DNA from: HGM11412 sp045536025
GTDB taxonomy: Bacteria > Bacillota > Clostridia > Christensenellales > Borkfalkiaceae
NCBI GenBank assembly: GCA_045536025.1
Contig: JAZSMT010000025.1
Location: 11,139-75,138, forward strand
Direction: 5' to 3'
Length of the DNA: 64,000 bases
The notes under the pieces were generated by a model, which was given only the letters and a program-made list of their open reading frames with translations, was not told the DNA's origin and did not search any database. Below are positions 32,570-39,939 of this stretch, one piece after another (position 1 is the first letter of the stretch; every line of letters starts with the position of its first letter). Position numbers and translations under genes: made by a program.

Positions 32570-33805
32570 ATGGTTAAATTCAAACAATATTCAAATGGGC
32601 TAAACTTAATCGTATGCGAGGGTGGGGCAATATCTTGTTCCTTTTCTATAATGATAGGAACTGGCTCGATTAATGAAACGGACGATTTAAGCGGAATATC
32701 CCACTATATCGAACATATGAACTTTAAGGGGAATAAAACTTATTCATCTTACGAAATATCCGATATAATGGAATCGCACGGTGCTAACTTTAACGCATAC
32801 ACCTCCGCCGAAACTACCTGTTTTTATGCCCAAACGATTACTGACAGTTTGGAAAAAACTTTTCAAGTATTAGCAGAATCGGCTTTCAATTCAATATATT
32901 TAGAAAGCGAGGCTGAAAAGGAAAAGGGCGTAATTATCGAAGAAATCAATATGAGCGAAGATTCGCCAGACGACGTTTGTTACGACCTTATTATGAAAGC
33001 CTACTACGGTGAGGACGGTTACGGTAGAACTATTTTAGGCTCTAAAGAAAACGTTTCGGCTTTTGATAAAAAAACGGTTTTAAACTATTTAAAAGATTAT
33101 TACGTTGCCGAGAATACGGTAATATCTTTTGCAGGTAACGTAACGATAGAGCGCGCAGACGAGCTTGTTAACAAATATATAATGCCTATAATTAATAAGG
33201 GCAATAAAAAAGCAACGCCTAAGCACAATACCGAGTGTTTATCTAGAAACCTTGTGAAGATAAAGGATATCGAGCAGGCGCATATCGCACTTTCTTATCC
33301 TACGTATAACTACGGCGATATAAACCGCGTAAAAAGCGAGGTTGCAGTCGGCGTTTTAGGCGGTGGTATGTCAAGTAGGTTATTTAGAAAGGTAAGAGAG
33401 GAAATGGGATTAGCGTATTCCGTTTACTCGTTTGCCTCAAGATACAAAACGGCAGGTAACGTGAACGTATATGCAGGCGTTAATTTATCCGAGTATAAAA
33501 ACGCCTTCGAGGCAATATTAGGGGTAATTAAAGACTTATCTTTAAACGGGGTTACCAAAAGCGAAGTTGAAAAGGTAAAAACCCAGCTAAAAGCTTCAAC
33601 CGTTTATTCGCAAGAAAAACCGCTTGGGCTTTCGCAGTTTTACGCCTCGCACTATTTAAAAACCGGAAAGCTTTACGACTTTGAAGAGCGCATTAATCAA
33701 ATTGAAAACGTAACGGTTAATAGCGTTAACGCCGAGTTTGAAAGATTTAACGAAAATATATTATCGACCGCCGTCGTTGGCAAAGACGTTCAAAAACTAA
33801 AATAA
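32570..33805 (+). CDS. M16-family zinc protease (MlpA/YmxG-like)
   Basis: A 411-residue peptidase of the mitochondrial-processing-peptidase type. The inverted zinc motif HYIEH is in GISHYIEHMNFKGNKTYSS (near residue 46), and GVIIEEINMSEDSP carries the third ligand. The C-terminal half has GGGMSSRLFRKVREEMGLAYSVYSF, typical of family M16B. It likely degrades cytosolic peptides. AGGAGAAAT precedes the ATG. A terminator follows, closing the operon that includes the ylxY-like gene. Confidence 0.92.
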   Translation: MVKFKQYSNGLNLIVCEGGAISCSFSIMIGTGSINETDDLSGISHYIEHMNFKGNKTYSSYEISDIMESHGANFNAYTSAETTCFYAQTITDSLEKTFQVLAESAFNSIYLESEAEKEKGVIIEEINMSEDSPDDVCYDLIMKAYYGEDGYGRTILGSKENVSAFDKKTVLNYLKDYYVAENTVISFAGNVTIERADELVNKYIMPIINKGNKKATPKHNTECLSRNLVKIKDIEQAHIALSYPTYNYGDINRVKSEVAVGVLGGGMSSRLFRKVREEMGLAYSVYSFASRYKTAGNVNVYAGVNLSEYKNAFEAILGVIKDLSLNGVTKSEVEKVKTQLKASTVYSQEKPLGLSQFYASHYLKTGKLYDFEERINQIENVTVNSVNAEFERFNENILSTAVVGKDVQKLK

Positions 33806-33830
33806 AAAAGCACCGTTTCGGTGCTTTTTT
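33805..33830 (+). terminator. Terminator after the M16 protease gene
   Basis: AAAAAGCACCG-TTT-CGGTGCTTTTTT, starting at the stop codon. Confidence 0.9.
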
Positions 33831-33849
33831 CATTTGTAGAAGAGTAAAA

Positions 33850-34005
33850 TCACGTTGAACTAGTAAGCGTGTCGGTTACGCAGTTACAACCGCAAGTGGT
33901 GGTCGTAAGAAGCGTTAATAGTAACAGCGCTTGAGTTGACGTTATCGTCGAATTCGTCGTAAGTAAAAACAAAAGACCTAAAAAAACAAGGTTTGTAGAA
34001 CTCAT
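33850..34005 (-). CDS. 51-residue hydrophobic peptide with CGCNC motif
   Basis: A short frame on the minus strand with AGGAG 6 bases before the ATG. Residues 6-15 (LVFLGLLFLL) and 26-33 (ALLLLTLL) are hydrophobic, separated by Thr/Ser-rich stretches, and TTTTCGCNC follows at 34-42. Almost a third of the residues are Thr. It is divergent from the ArsR-family gene. The Cys cluster could bind metal or be modified, and it may be a target of the neighbouring ArsR regulator. No family is recognised, and a chance frame cannot be excluded despite the good ribosome site. Confidence 0.45.
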   Translation of the reverse strand: MSSTNLVFLGLLFLLTTNSTITSTQALLLLTLLTTTTCGCNCVTDTLTSST

Positions 34006-34072
34006 ATTTTACTCCTTTTACAAAACTTTCTATATTATTACAATATGCGACTTTTAATTCAATATGTTAATC

Positions 34073-34101
34073 TTGACACATTTTCCACCGTTGTATATGA
34101 T
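34073..34101 (+). promoter_or_regulatory. Promoter of the arsR-family gene
   Basis: TTGACA (34073-34078), 17 bases, TATGAT (34096-34101), followed by a GGGGG ribosome site. Confidence 0.8.
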
Positions 34102-34135
34102 AAAACTACGGTAATAATTTAAGGGGGAATTGTTT

Positions 34136-34483
34136 ATGAACGCATTAAAACCCGTATTACTACTTGATAAAAAGACGCAAGGTATGATAGAAAGCTACGT
34201 GCCGTCTGACGAAATACTTGAAGAATTAGTGAGTTTTTTTAGTCTTTTTTCAGACCTCACAAGACTGCGTATGATATCCGCGCTCGCTATAAGTGAAATG
34301 TGCGTAACCGACTTGTCGTCGTTACTTAACATCAATCAAACTACGGTGTCTCATCAGCTAAAAACCCTTCGTGATATCGGTGCTGTAAAATATCGCAGAG
34401 AGGGTAAAATTATTCTATATTCTCTTCGTAACGATATAATAAACGAGGTGTTGTTGAAAGGTGTTGAATTTCTCGGCTATTAA
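34136..34483 (+). CDS. ArsR/SmtB-family transcriptional regulator
   Basis: About 115 residues forming a winged helix. FSDLTRLRMISALAISEMCV is the ArsR helix pair, NQTTVSHQLKTLRDIGAV the recognition helix, and REGKIILYSL the wing. The alpha-3 metal site ELCVCDL of ArsR/CadC reads EMCVTDL, so only one Cys remains and metal sensing is uncertain. The ATG at 34136 is favoured by the GGGGG upstream; an earlier TTG is six bases away. It is divergent from the Thr-rich peptide gene. Confidence 0.88.
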   Translation: MNALKPVLLLDKKTQGMIESYVPSDEILEELVSFFSLFSDLTRLRMISALAISEMCVTDLSSLLNINQTTVSHQLKTLRDIGAVKYRREGKIILYSLRNDIINEVLLKGVEFLGY

Positions 34484-34484
34484 A

Positions 34485-34611
34485 TTTAAGGCGTTATTTA
34501 CTGCGCTAAAGTGCGTTACTGCCAAGTCGTAACAACTACAATGACTAAAAAAGTCTATTGTAGTCGCTCCGCCTTGTCGAGCCTTCTTTAGCTTGTAACT
34601 AACGCCTTAAA
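34485..34611. repeat. Interspersed hairpin repeat, copy D (best preserved)
   Basis: It begins directly after the arsR stop. TTTAAGGCGTTA and TAACGCCTTAAA are perfect 12-bp terminal inverted repeats. Inside, GCTAAAG pairs with CTTTAGC, and the tip is CTACAAT-GACT-AAAAA-AGTC-TATTGTAG. The whole element can fold as one long imperfect hairpin. Confidence 0.75.
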
Positions 34612-34717
34612 TATGGTTGTAATAGGCTTTGAGTTAAATATCTCGATGACCAAGTAGGTCTATCTCTGTGCTAAAAAATTTTGTGCCTCGTCTAACTTGT
34701 AACTAACGCCTTAAAGG
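34612..34717. repeat. Interspersed hairpin repeat, copy E
   Basis: In tandem with copy D. It has a central GATGACC-AAGTA-GGTCTATC, then GTGCCTCGTCTAACTTGTAACTAACGCCTTAAA in pieces at the right end. Confidence 0.65.
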
Positions 34718-34771
34718 GAGCTTTACGTAGGCGATGGCGCGATTAATTTAAAATTTAAAAAAGAATAAATT

Positions 34772-34801
34772 AAAAAACGGTGGAAAAGTCCACCGTTTTT
34801 T
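34772..34801. terminator. Terminator of the Cys-rich protein gene
   Basis: AAAAACGGTGGA pairs with TCCACCGTTTTT around AAAG; it works on both strands. Confidence 0.85.
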
Positions 34802-34806
34802 ACTTA

Positions 34807-35025
34807 TTATTTACCGCAACCTAAGCCGTAGGGTTTACCGCACGAACCGCCCTTATTGCCACAGCAACAGCAAAGAATGAGAAGGATGGGAATTAACCAA
34901 CCGCAACCGCAAATCTTGTCGATAATGCCGTTTAAGCATCCGTTACCGCAACAGCAAAGTACGAGTAAAATGATAAGTATGTACAAACAGCAGTTATCAC
35001 CGCCGTATCCTAAAAGGTTCATCAT
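34807..35025 (-). CDS. Cys/Gly-rich two-helix membrane protein
   Basis: A 72-residue protein with 14 cysteines. Two hydrophobic helices (about residues 13-26 and 44-56) each run into a Cys cluster: LCCCGNGC and LCCCCGN. The ends are Gly-rich (GYGGDNCC, GKPYGLGCGK). GGAGG lies about nine bases before the first ATG, followed by a second ATG. The Cys clusters at the membrane face could bind metal or be acylated. Family not recognised; small proteins like this are common and unstudied in Clostridia. Confidence 0.75.
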   Translation of the reverse strand: MMNLLGYGGDNCCLYILIILLVLCCCGNGCLNGIIDKICGCGWLIPILLILCCCCGNKGGSCGKPYGLGCGK

Positions 35026-35104
35026 AAATTTTATCCTCCAAATATTTAAAGTGATATTTCTATCACTACATTGTATTTATTTTTTTTAAAAAGTGTTACA
35101 GCGG

Positions 35105-35135
35105 TTGAATTTTTTTATAAATTATGTTAACATAA
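35105..35135 (+). promoter_or_regulatory. panT-coaX promoter with palindrome on the -10
   Basis: TTGAAT (35105-35110), 17 bases, TAACAT (35128-35133). The perfect palindrome TTATGTTAACATAA (35122-35135) covers the -10. About 85 bases of leader follow; no riboswitch was recognised in it. Confidence 0.5.
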
Positions 35136-35219
35136 TTATAGCAAGCACCTTTTTGGGCTTGACTTTGTATTTTTTATTTTTCTTACAGGTATCTTTTTAG
35201 AACTTGATTGGAGGTCATT

Positions 35220-35804
35220 ATGAAATCAATTTTTAACTTTACCGCAAAGCAAATTGCGGGAATATCAGTGCTACTTGCACTCGTTATCGTATTGCAAGCT
35301 GTGGGTGGGTCGATAACAATCGGCGCAGTATCGCTTAACTTTACGCTTATTCCCATCGTGCTTGGCGGTGTTTTATTTGGCGCTACCGTAGGAGGTTTTT
35401 TAGGGTTTGCGTGCGGTGTAGTCGTTTTAATTCAGGTAATAATGGGGCTTAACCCCTTTTACCTTGCCATTTGGGCAGGAGACCCCGTAGTTACCACTTT
35501 AACGTGTATATTAAAAACTACGGTTGCAGGCGTAGTTTGCGGTTGGGCTTACGGCTTAATTAGTAAAAAATCACCTATCGTTGCGTTGTTCGTTGCCTCT
35601 GCAATCGTGCCCGTTATCAATACCGCGCTGTTTATAGTAGGATGCTTGTTTATGTCGTCCGTGTACGGTATGAGTGGTGGTCAAAACGTATTAGTTTTTA
35701 TACTCGTTGGGATTGTAACCTTTAATTTCTTTTTTGAATTTGCAGTTAACGTTATCGTTGCCCCCGCACTTCAAAGGGTAATCAAAATTGTTAATAAGGA
35801 GTAA
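35220..35804 (+). CDS. panT: ECF transporter substrate-binding (S) component, probably pantothenate
   Basis: About 194 residues in six hydrophobic helices with the look of ECF S components (IAGISVLLALVIVLQ at helix 1, LGGVLFGATVGGFLGFACGVV at helix 3). It would bind a vitamin and use the shared EcfAA'T module encoded elsewhere. The next gene, 3 bases away, is pantothenate kinase coaX, so pantothenate is the best guess. GGAGG stands before the ATG at 35220; an earlier in-frame TTG is not supported. Confidence 0.75.
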   Translation: MKSIFNFTAKQIAGISVLLALVIVLQAVGGSITIGAVSLNFTLIPIVLGGVLFGATVGGFLGFACGVVVLIQVIMGLNPFYLAIWAGDPVVTTLTCILKTTVAGVVCGWAYGLISKKSPIVALFVASAIVPVINTALFIVGCLFMSSVYGMSGGQNVLVFILVGIVTFNFFFEFAVNVIVAPALQRVIKIVNKE

Positions 35805-35807
35805 CTT

Positions 35808-36590
35808 ATGATACTTTGTATTGACGTTGGCAATACCAACATTAAATACGCCGTGTTTGACGGCAATGAATTAAAAGCTTCTTTCCGAGTTTCTTCAAGG
35901 CATACTAGAACTGCCGACGAATACGGAGCAACGCTACTTAACCTACTTGCAAGCAGGGATATTAAAACTCAAGACGTAAACGGGATTATAATGTCGTCGG
36001 TTATACCGTCGCTCAACTACACGATAAGCCATATGTGCGAATACTTTTTCGGCATAACGCCTATGGTGGTAGGCGCGGGGATAAAAACGGGGCTTAACGT
36101 AAAGGCGGATAATCCTAAAGAGGTTGGCGCGGATATTATTGCCAACTGCGTAGGCGCGTTTAAAAAGTACGGTGACGGAAAGCCTATGATAGTTATTGAC
36201 TTTGGCACTGCAACCACTTTCGACGTGTTGACGGGAAACGGCGAGCTTATCGGCGTAGTTATTGCGCCCGGTATGAAATCGTCGCTTGAAGGTTTAGTGT
36301 CAAATACCGCACAGCTTCCTATGATAGAGCTTCACGCGCCTAATACTGCAATACCAAAAAATACAAAAACGGCAATGCAAGCAGGTATAATCTTCGGTTT
36401 TGCAGGCTTGGTTGAAAACATAGTTAAAAAAATCAAACAGCAACTCGGCGCTAGTGAAATTTCAGTTACCGCAACGGGCGGTATGGGCGAAATTATCGCT
36501 AAAGAGGTTTCGTGTATCACTAGAATAGATAGGCTTTTAACTCTACAAGGTCTTAAATACTTATATGAACTCAACAATGAAAACCGTTAA
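35808..36590 (+). CDS. coaX: Type III pantothenate kinase
   Basis: A 260-residue ASKHA-fold kinase for the first step of coenzyme A synthesis. CIDVGNTNIKYAVFDG is the CoaX phosphate loop, NPKEVGADIIANCVGA and IDFGTATTFDVL hold the catalytic and binding Asp residues, and IAPGMKSSLEGL is also typical. Unlike CoaA, this type is not inhibited by CoA. AAGGAG precedes the ATG; the end overlaps ispG. Confidence 0.95.
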   Translation: MILCIDVGNTNIKYAVFDGNELKASFRVSSRHTRTADEYGATLLNLLASRDIKTQDVNGIIMSSVIPSLNYTISHMCEYFFGITPMVVGAGIKTGLNVKADNPKEVGADIIANCVGAFKKYGDGKPMIVIDFGTATTFDVLTGNGELIGVVIAPGMKSSLEGLVSNTAQLPMIELHAPNTAIPKNTKTAMQAGIIFGFAGLVENIVKKIKQQLGASEISVTATGGMGEIIAKEVSCITRIDRLLTLQGLKYLYELNNENR

Positions 36591-37620
36591 AATAGGAAAC
36601 GTAGTTATAGGCGGTGGCAATAAAATTGCCGTTCAGTCTATGACGAATATTAAAACTGAATACGTAGATAAGTCGGTCAGTCAAATACTCGCTCTTAAAA
36701 AAAACGGATGCGATATCGTTAGGGTTGCCGTGAAAGACGAAGCTGACGCTTTTGCCGTAAAGGAAATTAAAAAGCAGGTTTCTTGCCCGATAGTTTGCGA
36801 TATTCACTTTGACTATAAGCTTGCGATAAAGTCAATCGAACACGGCGCAGATAAAATTAGAATTAACCCTGGAAACATCGGCTCTCATGAAAACGTTAAA
36901 AAAGTAGCCGAGTGCTTGAAATATCACGGCGTTCCCGTACGCGTTGGCTCTAATTCGGGAAGCATTGAAAAAGAATTTTTGCAAAAGTACGGCAAAAGCG
37001 AGATATCTCTCGTTGAAAGCGCGCTTAAAAACGTATCAATACTTGAAAAATGCGGGGTAGAGGATATCGTTATTTCGGCAAAGGCATCCTCCGTTCCGCT
37101 AACCGTTAAAACGTATAGGTATCTAAAATCAAAAACCGATTATCCTTTGCACCTAGGCGTAACGGAAGCAGGCACTTATGAAAGCGGTGTAATAAAATCT
37201 AGCGTAGGAATAGGTTCTTTGTTGCTTGACGGAATAGGCGATACGATTAGAGTTAGCTTGACTGCCGACCCCGTTTTAGAACCGATTATTGCTAAAAAAA
37301 TAATTCGCTCGTGCGGGCTTGACAATAACTATTGTGAAGTGGTTTCTTGCCCAACTTGCGGTAGAACGCAATATAACTCGATTGAGCTTGCAAATAAGAT
37401 AGAAAAGTTAACTGCTAATATTAATAAACCTTTAAAAGTTGCCGTTATGGGTTGCGTGGTAAACGGCCCGGGCGAGGCGAAGGACTGTGATATCGGCATA
37501 GCAGGCTCTAAAGATTACTGTGTAATCTTTAAAAAGGGCGAAATTTACAAAAAAGTTTCCTTTGAAAATGCTGAAAAAGAATTTATAAGTGAGATAGAAG
37601 AAATTGCAAAATCCCTGTGA
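36577..37620 (+). CDS. ispG: 4-hydroxy-3-methylbut-2-enyl diphosphate synthase
   Basis: About 347 residues, the penultimate enzyme of the MEP isoprenoid pathway, an Fe4S4 protein. VKIGNVVIGGGNKIAVQSM opens the family. RINPGNIG is in the TIM barrel, and SCPTCGRTQYN with MGCVVNGPGEA supplies the three cluster Cys and the Glu. The ATG at 36577 gives the usual N-terminus; one at 36565 is also in frame, and neither has a ribosome site, so coupling to coaX is likely. It overlaps the polC-like gene by 17 bases. Confidence 0.94.
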   Translation: MKTVKIGNVVIGGGNKIAVQSMTNIKTEYVDKSVSQILALKKNGCDIVRVAVKDEADAFAVKEIKKQVSCPIVCDIHFDYKLAIKSIEHGADKIRINPGNIGSHENVKKVAECLKYHGVPVRVGSNSGSIEKEFLQKYGKSEISLVESALKNVSILEKCGVEDIVISAKASSVPLTVKTYRYLKSKTDYPLHLGVTEAGTYESGVIKSSVGIGSLLLDGIGDTIRVSLTADPVLEPIIAKKIIRSCGLDNNYCEVVSCPTCGRTQYNSIELANKIEKLTANINKPLKVAVMGCVVNGPGEAKDCDIGIAGSKDYCVIFKKGEIYKKVSFENAEKEFISEIEEIAKSL

Positions 37621-39112
37621 TAAAGTTTTAGATACGGTTAAAAATTTCTTAGGTAGTAGTATTGACGTGCGCCTCAAAAGTGCCGTTTATAAAAACCAAG
37701 AAATTACCGTCAACTTAATATGTGATACCGTCGTAACGGACGGAGACAAAAGTCTTATAAGTAGCGCGTTTGAAAAAGAGCTTAAAGGCGTGCCATTAAA
37801 AACTGTTTTTCACAAATCGGTGGCGGATGCAGACATTGCTAAAACGGCGGTATATAACTACCTTCAAACCCATTGTTTTTCGGTAGCGCACGCCATTGAT
37901 AAAAACTCGATTAAAATAATCTCGGGCGGTAAGAAAATCAAATACGAAATAGTCGTGTTAGACACCGTTAAAGAATATTTAGAGCGCACCGACGTAATAA
38001 ATTTATTAAACGCCCAGCTTGAAAGAGAGTATTGTAACTTCTTCGAGGGAGAGATAAGAGTTTTATGCGAGGATAACTTAGAACCTAATTATCAAGATTT
38101 CAGCGTGTTAGAGAGCGAGGTTAGCGATTTAAAGGTTAGAACGGTTAAAATGGCTGAGGTGGTAAGGTTTTCAGACGATGAAAGTTACGACACCGCTACC
38201 TATATTCAAGACGGTGAAAATTTAGTTGGCAAGTGTTATTTTGCAGGCACCGTCATTGAAAAGGAAGAGCGTTTAAGTAAAAAGGGCAATACCTATTACA
38301 GAATTACGCTTGACGATAAATCTGGTAAAATTTCGGGTAGTTATTTCACTACTGATAAGGTAAAACTTCAAAAGTTACAAAAGCTTGACGTGGGTAGTGT
38401 GGTAATAACTCGTGGCGAGATGGACGTTTACGGCGGTAGGTCAAGCTACATAATAAAGGGCTTTCACTTTTGTGAATTTCCTAAAAACTACAAGCCCGAA
38501 CCGCGCCCCTCTAAAAAACCGCCCGAAAAATACACTTTTGCTTTCCCAACTCCTTGCGAAACGAGCAAGCAAGACGATTTCTTTACAAAGTCGGGAGATA
38601 TCCCAAAATCTTTATTAGAAAAAGAATTCGTCGTTGTGGATATTGAAACGACTGGAACGGATATCACTAGTGATAAAATAACCGAGATAGGCGCAGTTAG
38701 AATTAAAAACGGCGTGATTTGCGAGAGTTTTCAAACGCTAATTGATCCTCAAGTTTCGCTTTCTAAAAAGATAGTCGAGCTTACTGGAATTACTGACGAA
38801 ATGTTGGTAGGTCAACCTAAAATCGAAGAGGTATATCCCGATTTTATCAAGTTTTTAGGCGATAGCGTTTTCGTTGCGCACAACGCTGATTTTGACTACC
38901 GCTTTCTAAAAGCGGTTGGCAAGCCTCAAGGCTATTATTTAAATAACGAGTGTGAAGACACTTTGCTTATTTCAAGAAAAAAACTTCCGTGGCTTTCTAA
39001 TCATAAACTAAACACCGTTTGCGGTAATTTTGGAATAGAATTCCGCCATCACCGCGCGCTTAGTGACGCATTTGCTACTGCCGAGGCTTTTATAGAATTA
39101 GCGAAACTTTAA
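37604..39112 (+). CDS. PolC-like protein reduced to N-terminal, OB and exonuclease domains
   Basis: A 502-residue protein in the place where Firmicutes carry polC (after ispG, before rimP). Residues 1-180 resemble the PolC N-terminal region, and 205-290 an OB fold (GKCYFAGTVIEKEERLSKKG, ISGSYFTTDK). Residues 342-500 are a DEDDh exonuclease with all catalytic residues: Asp346/Glu348 (VVDIETTG), Asp429 (AHNADFDYRFL), His483 and Asp488 (HHRALSDAFA). The PHP and polymerase domains (about 900 residues in PolC) are absent, and no frame continues them. The start is TTG. It may be a split proofreading subunit or an independent exonuclease. Confidence 0.8.
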   Translation: MQNPCDKVLDTVKNFLGSSIDVRLKSAVYKNQEITVNLICDTVVTDGDKSLISSAFEKELKGVPLKTVFHKSVADADIAKTAVYNYLQTHCFSVAHAIDKNSIKIISGGKKIKYEIVVLDTVKEYLERTDVINLLNAQLEREYCNFFEGEIRVLCEDNLEPNYQDFSVLESEVSDLKVRTVKMAEVVRFSDDESYDTATYIQDGENLVGKCYFAGTVIEKEERLSKKGNTYYRITLDDKSGKISGSYFTTDKVKLQKLQKLDVGSVVITRGEMDVYGGRSSYIIKGFHFCEFPKNYKPEPRPSKKPPEKYTFAFPTPCETSKQDDFFTKSGDIPKSLLEKEFVVVDIETTGTDITSDKITEIGAVRIKNGVICESFQTLIDPQVSLSKKIVELTGITDEMLVGQPKIEEVYPDFIKFLGDSVFVAHNADFDYRFLKAVGKPQGYYLNNECEDTLLISRKKLPWLSNHKLNTVCGNFGIEFRHHRALSDAFATAEAFIELAKL

Positions 39113-39116
39113 ATCC

Positions 39117-39246
39117 TTATTTAAGGGCTTATTTACTGCGTTATACTTTGATCTTTGCATTTTTGCGAAATTCCTGCGACCGATAGGGGCGCTCCCTTCC
39201 GCAAAAAACGCAAACGCCTCGCCTAACTTGCAACTAATCCATTAAA
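39117..39246. repeat. Interspersed hairpin repeat, copy F
   Basis: It starts four bases after the polC-like stop: TTATTTAAGGGCTTATTTACTGCG at the left in part, the tip GCGACC-GATA-GGGGCGC, and CGCCTAACTTGCAACTAATCC at the right. Its middle is nearly identical to copy A (GAAATTCCTGCGACC). Confidence 0.7.
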
Positions 39247-39300
39247 AGGGGCTTTGAATAAGATTGGTGTTTAGTTCAGCCTGTTTCTAACGCCTTAAAG
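39247..39300. repeat. Right-end fragment of the hairpin repeat
   Basis: AGGGGCTTTGAATAAG, then CTGTTTCTAACGCCTTAAAG: only the right terminus is present, directly after copy F. Confidence 0.5.
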
Positions 39301-39351
39301 CGGTTGTAATAGGCTCGAAGTACAAAATTTACAAAAAATGAATAAAAACGC

Positions 39352-39380
39352 TTGCAAAACGTAATTACATATGGTAATAT
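39352..39380 (+). promoter_or_regulatory. Promoter of the rimP-nusA-infB operon
   Basis: TTGCAA (39352-39357), 17 bases, TAATAT (39375-39380). It leaves a leader of about 68 bases before rimP. Confidence 0.7.
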
Positions 39381-39406
39381 ATAGTAGACAATACGATAGG
39401 CTGAAA

Positions 39407-39433
39407 TTGAGAGTGTCCAAAAGGCACTCTCAA
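39407..39433 (+). promoter_or_regulatory. Leader hairpin upstream of rimP
   Basis: TTGAGAGTG pairs with CACTCTCAA, with CC/GG continuing inside around AAAA and one bulged T. No U-tract follows, so it is not a simple terminator. It could be an attenuation or NusA-feedback element, or protect the mRNA 5' end. Confidence 0.5.
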
Positions 39434-39454
39434 ATTTATTTATAAGGGGACAAT

Positions 39455-39913
39455 ATGAAGTTTAAACCCACCGAGGCTATAATTGAATTTTTAACTAAAT
39501 ACGCTGATGAACTCGGCGTTGAGATTGTTGACGTTGAAGCAAAGTCGGGTAAAAACCCTTATTTAACCGTTTATATTGATAAAGATGGTGGCGTTGACCT
39601 TGACACGCTTGAGAAGTTTCACAACCTTATAAATATTCCGCTTGACGAGTTTGATCCCTACGACGGTGCTTACACTTTAAACGTTTCAAGCCCAGGTATT
39701 GATCGCCCTTTAAAAACTCAAAGGGATTTTGAAAGGAAAATTGGTAAAGACGTTGAGGTTAAACTTTACGCGCCACTTGACGGGCTTAAGTATTTAGAGG
39801 GCGAGTTAAAGGCTTTTGAAAACGGCGTTGTTACGATTAAAACACAAAAAGGCGAAATAAGTATAGAGCTATCTAAAATAGCAAAAATTAACGAAGCAGT
39901 AAAATTCAATTAA
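39455..39913 (+). CDS. rimP: Ribosome maturation factor RimP
   Basis: A 152-residue protein for 30S subunit assembly. VDVEAKSGKNPYLTVYIDKDGGVDLDTLEK and YTLNVSSPGIDRPLKTQRDF are the RimP signatures in two pieces, and the C-terminal half is an Sm-like barrel (GELKAFENGVVTIKT). A GGGG ribosome site precedes the ATG. First gene of the transcription-translation operon. Confidence 0.95.
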   Translation: MKFKPTEAIIEFLTKYADELGVEIVDVEAKSGKNPYLTVYIDKDGGVDLDTLEKFHNLINIPLDEFDPYDGAYTLNVSSPGIDRPLKTQRDFERKIGKDVEVKLYAPLDGLKYLEGELKAFENGVVTIKTQKGEISIELSKIAKINEAVKFN

Positions 39914-39939
39914 CGAATTTTTATATTAAGGAGAAAATT

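Noticed and set aside
35134..35219. A riboswitch in the panT leader.
   Set aside because: Only a weak AAGC/GCTT stem is present and no known aptamer core could be matched.
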